The notes under the pieces: generated by a model
Databases searched by the model: none
Told to the model about the DNA's origin: nothing
What the model saw: only the letters and a program-made list of their open reading frames with translations
Shown: positions 44,801-56,800 of the stretch, in pieces
Layout: every line of letters starts with the position of its first letter
Position numbering within the stretch: position 1 is the stretch's first letter
Assembly: GCA_012064415.1 (NCBI GenBank)
Contig: SSNU01000051.1
Location: forward strand, 1 to 64,000
Direction of reading: 5' to 3'
Source of the DNA: Gyrodactylus bullatarudis
Taxonomy: Eukaryota; Platyhelminthes; Monogenea; Gyrodactylidea; Gyrodactylidae
Length of the DNA stretch: 64,000 nt
Position numbers and translations under genes: made by a program

Positions 44801-47800
44801 AATTATTAAACATATCAATGTTAAGAGATAATAAGATTAATTTCCATGGAAGCTAAATAGTTAATCCAAAACAAGTTATATCTTTTATGCATGAAATCAA
44901 TGAGCAGTTCCATCAATAGTCTCGTGAAAATGGGGCAATTTTCAACCCCATTTTTACCTTTTTGATATTAATTAACTTTCAAATAAATCCCTTCATTGGC
45001 AAAGTTTCACTCTAAATAACTCACCAGTAGATGGGAATTTCAATATAAATCAGACCCTGATGAAATTATGTGTAAGTAAAGATTTTCATAAAATTTTGTC
45101 CTAGTAAATGTTTTTTATCATCACAGGTAGGTAATTCTGTGAGAGAATTAAGCCTGAAACTTAGTTCGTTCAGCTATGATATCGAAAGGGTTAAAGCGGT
45201 TATTTATTGACAAAAAGGATCAGAATTAGACAAAAATATCTAAAAATTTCTCCATCGTCAAGAAAAAGTTAACGGCCATTCATCTGAAATATAAAGCAAA
45301 ATTTTTTTGTCTGATTTTGATTTCAATCATCAGTGAAAAACTGCTTCAAAAGTTGAAAAGGTGTCATTTTGACTCTATTCCAAAACCCATAGCATGACCA
45401 AATTTTCTTCGTATTAAATTCATTTTTGTGACTATAGTAAGAATGGTAAATTTTCAATTTTCTATATATCAACTACCTTTACATGTATTTACAACTAAAG
45501 CTACGAGTTAATATGAAGATGGGAATTTAAGATTTTTACAAAATTCTTAATTTTTCAGAAAGAAATCGAATATGATCAAGATTTTTTGGAATTTAGATCA
45601 TGAGGCCCTCTTTCACGATACGTAGAAAAAAAATCAATTTTTAAAGAAAATAAGGCAAATTTTCAATCTTAAAGTAGCGCCAAATTTCCATTTTTTTGAA
45701 CTTCAAATTTTTGTTGATTTCAATGTGAGAGAGTGATCAAAAGTTGATTTTTAGGATCACAATTAGTCAAAGAAATTAAATATGCTTAATCTGGTTTTGA
45801 GAATCACCCCATAACCGAAATTGATCATTTTCCCTACTTGAAAGTCGATGAAATTTGATATTTCAAGATCCCTGAAAGATGACAAATTTATCCAATTTTT
45901 ATGTTGATGAGCGTTTTTATTGTCTTATTGTGATCCTAAAAATCAACTTTTGATCACTCTCTCACATTGAAATCAACAAAAGTTCAAAAAAATGGAAATT
46001 TGGCGCTACTTTAAGATTGAAAATTTGCCTTATTTTCTTTAAAAATTGATTTTTTTTCTACGTATCGTGAAAGAGGGCCTCATGATCTAAATTCCAAAAA
46101 ATCTTGATCATATTCGATTTCTTTCTGAAAAATTAAGAATTTTGTAAAAATCTTAAATTCCCATCTTCATATTAACTCGTAGCTTTAGTTGTAAATACAT
46201 GTAAAGGTAGTTGATATATAGAAAATTGAAAATTTACCATTCTTACTATAGTCACAAAAATGAATTTCTGAAAAAATTAAGAATTTTGTAAAAATCTTAA
46301 ATTCCCATCTTCATATTAACTAGGTGTAGGTTTATATTCTGAAATAAAAATATCACTCACTTTTATCAATGATCTGATTTGAATCTCGGATAAACTCCCA
46401 TTCAGTATTCATGCAGACAATGTCTGTAACCAGAAACCGTACAGAAACTTTAGTGTCTGATGGACAGACATTCTGAATGGATATCGAAAGATCCAGACTG
46501 CTCATTTCATCTTCATTAGTTTCATTGACTTTTGAAAGATTGCTCCATGTTAGCATACACTCGAAGCGGAGAGAGGGCCGAATTTCGAATTTGGTTTCCA
46601 AAAGACAATTTCGATATCTAAAGATTCAAAGAAAGTTTATTCTTTGTTTTTTAAACCCTATTGATCATGGATAAAAAGTAAAATAGCTTTTATCGATTAA
46701 TAGAGCAGTAATCATACAGTTCAAATATACAACCCATAAAGAAAGGCGATGCCAGGTTTGTTTGAGAGAATGTCCAGAAAAAGTTTCCCCATCAAATTTT
46801 GAAATCCTTTACAAACAACTAGGGAAAAATCTGACAGCAGAGGCTCTTTTCATTGAAAAAGAAAAGCCAAACTTGAGCATAGAGAAAGTAGATATCAAAC
46901 CTCTAGTCCTACCTAGAGGAACTTTAAAAACAATATACATGAATGAAGAGACCAGAGAGAAATAAGCTAATTCCCAACCTTCAACCAGATCCAGACCAAG
47001 AAAAAGGAATATATGGCGGAAGGAAACCAAGATCAGAAAAAGATAACCAGATATTTCTCTCAAAATTAATACTAATAGAACTCAGATAATTAAACTCAAA
47101 CCATTATTTTTCAAAATCCTGTTTAGCATGGTCTATTCCATTGAAAGACCGTATACAAATGTACAAAGAACCAGTATACACACGCACATGGTAACTCTCC
47201 CACAACCAAATGTACTCGCATAATACCAACACCAAGAAAACTACAGAGAAGTACCAAAAGAAGCACAAACGCACTCACCTCTAAGGAGGTGAACAAAAAG
47301 AAGGGCTAATCAGATCAATTATCATCATTTCTTGTAATTTTTGTATATAAATCTGGCATGTAAAAGCTGAAGAATATACCACGAAATAAAGCGCTATTCT
47401 TTTAACAAACCTGGCATCGCCTTTCTTTATGAATTCTTCTATTGCTCAGATAAAATCAGAGGTTAATCAACACCTCTCAAACAAAAATATACAATCGTCT
47501 GAACTAAAAATAGTTGCGTGAAAATTCACGATCACTTAAAGGGGTAACTAGTCTTTCTTAATAAACATGGAGCTAAACCTAGTTAGCATAAATATGAGAA
47601 TTTACTATTGTTACAAAAAAATCGAAAAACCAAAAGTAAATAAATAAAATTGAATTTGGCCATTTTATGAATCTTGAAAGTGCTCAAGTTTTTCAACCTT
47701 TGAGCTAAATTCAATTCTTTTATTTCAAAAACTTATGGCCTCTTTTCAGAGTGGAATTTAAAAAATAAAATTTTTTCTGGCTTTCGGAGTTTTTTGTAAA

Positions 47801-50800
47801 TTTTTTGTCAATTCTAGCTAGGTTTAGTTTTTTACAAGGTAAAGGAAATTTTGAAAAAAAAATTGGCTCACTTCGAAATTTTCCTTGGGACTGTGTAATC
47901 CTCGGATGCTTGGTACTGCAAAGCGAATAGGTAATTTTTCGAATGAAGAGAACTCGTATGTGAGCTTGGTGGCAGAAGGAGAGTGTCTACTGAAACATTA
48001 CCAAAAGAGCTATTTCGATTGTGGTACTTTTGGTATAGGCTAGCAACAGGTGCACGCAAGGTAATGTCAAAAGATTCTTCTTGACCAGGCTTGAGGTTGT
48101 CAATTGGAAGTTTCGAGAAGAAAACATCCTTGAGAAAGGGTAAAAAAGGTTGACTTAAAAGATTAAAAAGAGGCATGGGTAAATCTACATTAGAGTTTGA
48201 TGATTGATTGAATTTAAGAAAACCAGGCCAGTTTGACGTGTAGGTCAGACAATTTGCAGTCTTGGAGCTTTTATTCTTGATTCGAAGTCTACCTATGATG
48301 ATTTGGCCCTGGAGCATTGACCTCTGGCTGATAATAAACTCAACATGAAGCAGTGGCATCTCATCAAGCAATTCCCACTCCAAAACTCTGAAAGAAAAAG
48401 AATAAAACTATGAAATGGTTATTGGATATGTATAGGGCAACAAAAAATATGCAATTAAAAAAAAATTAAATGCCATTTTCGAAAAAAATATATGTCGAAA
48501 TATGTAGTTCATTTTTTTAGGTACTATTACTTCATAATAGTTTAAATGGATAAAATGAAAAATATTTAATTGGGAAAGTTCGTAAATGCTTGTTGCTTGA
48601 CACCTATTTTAATGATTGACTCTGAGAACCGATTCAATAACTTTGAATTGTACCAATGAGAGAGAAGTATGAAAATTAAAATTTTATCTTATTCTAATTG
48701 TTTCTGTTCAAACTTTACTACATAAGACCTTGACAACAAATGGAGGTTTGTATCACATTCATCTCAATCAGCCTACTTTGTTTGAAAAGGGATGAAAAAA
48801 TTGTTGCTTATAATATGCATAAAATAGTGTAATGCAGACTAATAATGTGATAAGCTTAAAAATATGTAAAATATGCGGTCTAAAAATTAGAATTTTTAAA
48901 AACAGTTTACATAACTACATTCGAATTGGATTTCTAAAAGGGGTATATGACAGTTTTGAAAATATGCAAAACATATTTTTTGTCGCTCTAGACATGAGTA
49001 ATAAGTACAAAATTATGATTTTGGAGTCTATAGAAATTAAACTAAACGAGGTTGTACCATTAACAATAATATAGCGAACAACATTATAGTCAATAAAAAC
49101 TCTTGATCATATTAAAATTAAAATATGCTCAAGTTAAAATTACTGTTAATTATTATAACGATAATATTGCCGAACTTCATCAAGAATATTTTCGTTTGGT
49201 TCTAAACTCATGAGTTTATTTTGGGTTGTTTCAAAAGTATTAAGCAAATTTTTCATAAATCAAGTATGAAATAACAGCAGAAATTCATCTCAAATAATTA
49301 TACATTTTTAAATACAAAATTTATCAAAGAATTCGGGTTTCTTAATGACAATTTCTAAAATTCTATCGTTCAAAAGTTAAAATGGAGTTGATATCGGAGC
49401 AATAATTTATTCAGGCCGAAACTTATCAGAGGCTTATCCATCGGCTCACAAAGAATGATTTCCTATCACATATCGTAATGACAGATAAAAAATGAATATA
49501 ACGGAAGGATCAGAGCCGTAAAAAATACTCAGAATTTGCTAGGGATACATTCTTACAGGACAATTCCAGGCCTCATGCCTAAAGATTAGTGAAAGATTTT
49601 TTCAAGGAGAGCAGCGTCGACGATCTTAACCATTCTCCCTACTGTACAGATCTTGATCCAACAGATTATCACTTAGGAACCCTCTGCTCATAACTAGCTG
49701 CTTTTATCTTTTCATAAAGTGATCAATTTTTTTTCCCACTGTCTCGACTTCGTTTTCTTTTACCTTTTCTCACAATTTTTCTTCTCAATAGTTAAAGGTT
49801 GGGTCATAATCGGATTACAGTTATCAACTATCGTAGACTTCTCGTTAACTTCATTTGTATCCAACTCTGTAACTGTTGTTGGGGCGCTGCTAGAAACTAA
49901 ATTTAATTCCATTTTGTTTTTGAGATAGGATGAGAGGTCCGATTGTGGGTTTGAGCATTCTACCTATTTTTGTAATTTACTTTCTCTTTAAATACTTCAT
50001 TGAATTCATCAAATTCGTATTTTTTACACATTGCAAGAAAAATTTAAATTTGTACTGAAATTAAAAACTAAATACTGATCAAGTTTTAATAAAATATTTC
50101 CTTATTATATTTGTGAAAGCTATCAAATTATAAAAATTTTAAAGATTCTTATGAATTACATTTTTAAAATTTTCTCAGACCATCCACAAGAAAATGATGA
50201 TTCGTTCGATTTCCATATCAAATTAGGATTCCTCAGTGGGGATGTAGAGAAAAGATTTTTTCTCCTCGGCAATGTTCTTCATATTTTTATTTTTCTCTCG
50301 AGTCAACGTTCTCCTTCGAATTCCAATATTTTTGAAATTAGAGGGTGAAGAGGAGTACTCAGAAATAACCATGGCATGTTTAATTATCAATTTGATGAAA
50401 TGATACCCCGCTATGGGCTGATCGAATGCTTCTATCTGATAAAATACTTTTGAAATTTTCAAACTTTGCGCTACCCTCCGCCAAGCAAGTATGGTATTTT
50501 TCAAGAAATCAGTTTTGAAGAATTGATCAACCCTGGTCATGAACGATTCTTCAAGTTTTAGAGAATTCGATTTGTTAACACTGCCAAAATAGGCTATTAC
50601 ACAAGTGTAGTTTTGATCAAGGGATTTATAACAAACACTAATATCACTAGTGGAAACCTTGTCTCCCAGAATCATAGGAATTTTACCATGCCTCTTCCTG
50701 GTCTTGTCCAGGAAATGAACTATGAGATATTCCTTGAAGTAATTAGAGGCGATAAGACAACGAATTTTCCTTCTCTTGTACAAATTACACCCTATAGTGA

Positions 50801-53800
50801 AGGGACTCGATCGGCCCTGGCATTTTGTTGGATTGTAGCAGGAGTTGGCAAAATATCTCAAAATTTCCTCTCTATCTTCATTCTTCTCATAGATTAAGGC
50901 CGCATCAAAAATTAGGTCAACTTGTCGAACGTCCAAGGTCAAAATAAATTCGAGGTTGTAAAGGGGCAAAGGCTTATGGTACAAGGATTCATCAACAGAC
51001 TCAATAATCTCTTCCAGGATGCAGCTATCTCTAAAGAATATTTTAAGTTCCCTGAAATAGTTGTACACAATGGATTTGTAGTCAACCTTTTTGTGTTTGG
51101 TAAAGACACAGAAAAAGTCCCTTTTCGCATTGTAAAGATAACACCCAAAAGCATCAACCCCAGCAATAAAGGGTAGGCTATCATGATTAATTTCCCTGAG
51201 TTTACGATCATAAACAGTATATATTGGTTTGACAATTTCTGGATATTTTGGATGATAATTGCCAGTCGCTATGTAACTCAAAAAGTACAAGAGTGTTGTA
51301 TTGAATGTCAGTTGTGAGTAATTGCCACGGAGAAAGTATACTGGCTCAAAGGAGAATAATTCACTGATGTTATTTGTCTTGTGTACATCCTTGGCGTAAT
51401 GATTGAGATAACTTCTCACTAGACAGTCCAAATTCACAGTCATGACTCCAGTGAGAAATTTCTCATAGTTTTCATAACAATGATAAGGAAGGATTCTTGC
51501 TTTACATAGAATAGTTGTGAGTAAAATGACGCTAGTGATAGTTGTTACAATCATCCTTTGAATCATTTATTCTAATCAACAATTTTTCATTTATTAGGTT
51601 TTATTCATACTAATTCATTGAAATATCTTTAAATCTGAAAGATTCTTAAAATTTACACATTATATTACGATAAAAAGTTGTAAAGTTGAAAAAAGGAAAT
51701 TATAGATAAGCAACTAAAACAGAGCTTGGGAAAGGTCTTACTTTTACTCTAAAATGTTTGCTCGCATTACAATTCCAAAAAGATGGAAAAAATCTGCAAA
51801 AATTTCTCTACAACTCATTGCCTCAAACTTCTGAGCTATTTCATTCAGATCTTGAATAGTAAAAAATACAAAAGCCGTTTTTGAATGTGTGAATTATAAA
51901 CTTGGGTGTACATATATCGGACGTAGATAAAAATTTACTTGATTTACTAATTCAGAGAAAGGTTATGAGAAGAAAACATAACACACAAACATAATAAAAT
52001 GTGACTTGCCTGAAATTTTTCAAAGGAACAAGTCTTTGTTTTGTAATTAAATCGAGTTGATCTACATATTCATCATTGGTCAGTTCATATTCTGCTTTTG
52101 GGCCACATTTGAATCCAACCATATTCAAGGGTATCCGACCTCTGATTGATTTATGTCCCTCAATTTCAGATTCAGCGTTGAAAGTGATGCCAGTAATTTT
52201 GAGGTGGCCTTTCGTTAAGCCTCTAACAGCCAAGTTGATCTCAAAAAATAGAGATATTCTATAACTATAATTTGACCAACTTGAGATTCAACATGTCTGA
52301 AAGTCACTCTGATTCAAACTAATTATCCTTTTAGGAATAATTACCAGTTTTTCTCGAAATATTTCCAATTTACGTATTTCAGTGTATTTATTTCAGCAAA
52401 AAAATAAGATTATAATTATAATCTGCCTTTTAAATTAACTATTCCATCTAAGCAAACTGGTCAAAATTAGAGTCAATAATAGCATTCTCAATCAATTGTA
52501 CTTTTCTTAGTTCAAACGTTTAGAAACATACTACTAACGTGCTACTATGTATGAATTTTAAAAGCAACCTTCGAATTAAATTTTTAATAAACTTTAGATA
52601 ACAGAATAATAATATGGTAAAAACAACTTTATTAAACCAGTCAAGTTGATACAACTGATTGAAATCAATCTCGGTGTCAACAAATATTCGAATATATTCT
52701 AATGAAATACTAGTGAAGATTATAAAATTTCGGTGAAATTCTCTTTCGAGTGTAGCTTTGTAAAAGTCTACATTCTCTAGGGAAAAATTTAGGGTTGAAA
52801 GTTAATCTTTGATCAATTTTAGGAATCGCTATAATAAAATCTTCAATGGAAAAAGGAAAATTTTGTAACGTACTTATATCCAACACTCATTTTGAAGTGA
52901 AATTCTCTGTATTAAACTACATGTGTTTTAAATTTTCTTGTGTTATACCAAATTAGAGAAATTCACTTCTTGAATTTGCGCCAATGACACTATTTTCAGA
53001 CATATCGGTAATTTTTTTCAATCAAAGAATATGGCGAATTAAAACTAAAACTATTTGAAACAGTGAAAAAAATTCCAATAATTTCGATGTATATTTAAGG
53101 ATTTGTTTTCAATCGAATATTGTTCGGAGAAAAAAGAATTTAACCTCTTCCTGATCAAATCCTACCTGGGAAATTTTCATTATACAAAATAATTTCCCAA
53201 AAATAATGATGTTTATTCCAGAGCGTGGATAAAATTACCAGTGTGATTGCTTTGGCATTCAACTCGACCTGTTCCAATGGTGTGACCTGATACATTTCCT
53301 CATCGAGTCCATCTGAAGAATCCACATGGCACTCCAACTTGACATTTCTCAGAGTCAAATTGAATAGAAAGTCATTCCTAAGGACCAGTTTCACCCAGAG
53401 ATCCTCTGTAATAATATCAAGTTTAAGTCACATCATAACGTATTTACATTGCATGAGTTAAGAGAGGGAAATCAATATTTTTTGCAAATTTTTGATTATT
53501 CGTCCACTATAAGAAGATGAAGAACGTCTTAGTTTACTCATGATCTTTGCCGAATATTAAATCTTGAAAAGAGAATACGTCATAATTAAGAATTGGAATT
53601 CTGAACACAGATTGAGTTTCTTAAGATTAATAAAGAATTTCTCTTTATCTATGCTGTCATTCCAAGGATTTTTTTAGATAAAACGGACGGTGTAGATGTT
53701 CTAATGACGAGTCCTAAGAAGGACGAAACGCGTCTATATCTGCAACTGTGAGTTGAATATTATTTGTATGGAATTGACACTTGCTTCTTCGAATTCTAAC

Positions 53801-56800
53801 ATTTAAAGGTGTGAGAAGACAATATCGCTCAAGTTAAATTTTATATGGGCATAGTAATTACTAGGGCCTCAAGAAATATGACCTAAAAATTCATTTATAT
53901 GCGCATAAAATATGCTCTATCGATTTTGATGTATTGAAAAAAAATTTGGTGGCATGGGAAATCTGACTATCATGAAGTTTCACGTCATTGTCTTAGTAAG
54001 AACGATCCTGATTGGTTAATTCAATAAAATACACAAAGAAAAGTGAAATATGCCCTATTAAATATGCTCTTTTAATATATGACGCCAAACAAAATATATG
54101 ACACATATATGCACAAACAACCCACAGCAGTTTCAAATACCACAAAGTGTTTATATTTAAAAGTATACTTGGAATTTAAATTATGCTTTATTTGCATTTT
54201 TGAGGCCCTAGTAATAATAATTACCTGTGACCACACTTTACAATCAGGTTTATTGTCCAAAATCATTGTAAAATTCTACATTGTGATTAATTTAAATTCG
54301 GATTATTTCTATAATTCTAAGAGAGAATTTTTTCATACTAATCACTAGTAGGGAAGACTCAAAAAAAAATAAAGCAAGACTAACCATGAATTGGTAGAAT
54401 GTTTCTTCTCGTATGACCACAGGAATTTGTGTAAATTCTCGATTTAATATTGTCGAATAGTGAAAATAACTTTTTGTTCGTGTCATCCTTATTATTTCGT
54501 TGGCTTTGAGCCTCTAAAAATAGATTCATTCTTCGGAGTATTTTATTGTTGAAATAAATTCGATGTTGCTTAGAATCAAAAATGTAGCTGGGAAAGTAGA
54601 ACCATTTCATTAGAGCATTCGAGTTCTCAATTCTATCGTATAAGCTCGGGTTAATTTCTGAATCAGAGTCAGTATCAGAATTCTCAGTGCCAGAAAACCA
54701 GTCGGGAACAACAAACTTGGATTCTTCTCGTCTGGCGAAAAGCTTTTCAGAATTGAATGAGCGCAATAGAGTTTCCATTTCAGCCTCTTCAAAGCCATTG
54801 TCATGGTCGAGAATGGAATCGTCCAATTCATTTTCCATGTTGATACGAGAATACTGGCCGATTCTCACAGAGATCTTGCCAATCTTTGGAAAGGGTAGAT
54901 CGATTGGCTTTTGATCATCGAGAAATTGCTAGAAAATTGAAGCAATTCGTTATGTAATGGTCAAGAAAAACAACTAATAAACACTCTAATTGTCTTTCAT
55001 GCAAGAAGAATATTTTGTTTTTAATCAAAGGCAACATGAGGTGAAAATTAAATCAATGATGAGTAGTTTTTCCATATCCATGAATAACACTCGGCATCGC
55101 ATGCATGTAAAGAGCAATTTTATCGAAAGCAGAACATTATAATTAACAGCCAGAAAAAAATGTACAAACTGGTCAATCAAAAGTAATGGATAATGAAAAT
55201 ATTAAAGCAGACACGTGATGATCAAACATATTTGCTTCTTAATTATTACCTGTTTCAGAGTTAACTTGAAGAAAAGAAATTAAGTCGAGTTTAGATTATT
55301 TTCGAATAGGTTATTAATTTTTTCAAGCACATTGAAATTAGAGAGGATCTAGAGTATGTTTTGAATTTCCCGCTTTCAAAACTTTCAATTTGCTCTGCAG
55401 TGATTTTTTAAAAATTAGCACATTTTTTTCCTAGTTATAATTTAGAAGGTTAACTTTTTAACCCTCCCCCTGGATATGGGGTCTCTGCGGACCCCATTTG
55501 AATTGATTTTCCTATGACATTTTTGTATGTATAAAACACTTTTAAGTTCTGAAAAAGTCCCAATGATGCTTTGAATAGATTGAATGATTTTCCTATCTAG
55601 ATGTATTGAATGTCAAATTGCGATTATTTTTCGAATTTCTGAAAGCTGTAAATGATTTCATCTTGTAAGTTATTCATGGATCTTTGAAGAAAATGTGAAT
55701 TAAAGTTAATTTTGGTAAAAAAAGCGAATTTTTATAACTTAATGTATTGACACCACCTTTGGGAAAATATTTTACCAAAGAGAAATACTTCACCTAGAAT
55801 ACTCAGGTATTAAAGCATCATTATTTATGTAGATATCTTAAAATTCTCGAAAAAAACATTTTTCAACTATCCCTACTGGTTAGGCAAGGTTATTAATGCA
55901 GTATGAAGAAAACATACTTTGGAAACATTGATAAAGTCCTTGAAAAATGTCTTTTGTTGTTCATAGCTCTGATGATCAGAGTTTTGGAATAGGTTGTAAA
56001 GACTGGCTCTTGATTCGGTTAACTTTTTCAATTCAAAATATTTACTTCCAATGAAATAGTTGATATGATCCTAGATATAAAATGTAATTATTGGTTGGTT
56101 ACATTAAACGAACGATTCTTTTGAAAGATTTACTTACAGTTGCATGTTTCATATTTGAATCCTGAACATGTGGCAAAGCTTCCTTCAGACATCGTAATGT
56201 GAGCAGATTCTGAAATTTAAACACACTCGATTAGTTTTCTGACCAAGTTATAATTTAGTTAGTTAGCTTATAGTTTCAACGAATATTTCGATTTTGTCTA
56301 TCTTGCCTAGATATTTTTCACACTCGATAGCTAGCTAAATCATCCAAAAACAATACTACATCTTTGCAATATATCAGAAGATGAGCAGTTTACAGTACAG
56401 TTTTGATCTAGAAATAATAGCCAATTAAATGGTTTAAAATGCAACTGAAACTAAACTGAAGCACAATACTATTTCTACTTTCAAGGACAAGAATATTTCT
56501 TTATATATATTTGGAGGGTAGACACAGGACTCCTGTAACAGGAAGGGTTAATTTTTCACGACTATTACATGAGTTCTATACTACTGTTTTACAAGAAGAA
56601 TATTTATGGATGAATTTCTTTACAAAATCTTGACTTTTTCATCGAAAAGACGAAAAATTTATTTCTGAAATTATTATTATGAGGGCCAATTTTGACAGTG
56701 ACAAAAAAGACTAAAGATGAAAATTCAGTCAGTTGTCATATCAAGTCAATCCGAATTTTTTATTTTGATTTTTTGCATTAATTTCTCATCAAAAATGAGC

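Noticed and set aside
46762..46965. Independent small gene in the TRAPPC8 intron
   Set aside because: It lies within an inverted-repeat-bounded element and reads as the tail of a retroelement protein.
48832..49074. 80-codon ORF as a gene
   Set aside because: It has AT-rich, low-complexity codon use and no motif or splice context, and it sits within a TRAPPC8 intron. It is as expected by chance.
54385..54928. Apparent frameshift or hidden tiny intron within TRAPPC8 exon 11
   Set aside because: A second frame looked plausible (NREFTQIPVVI), but only the first frame keeps phase into exon 12 (HEDLWVKLVLRND), and the whole 21-exon join is divisible by three without a shift.
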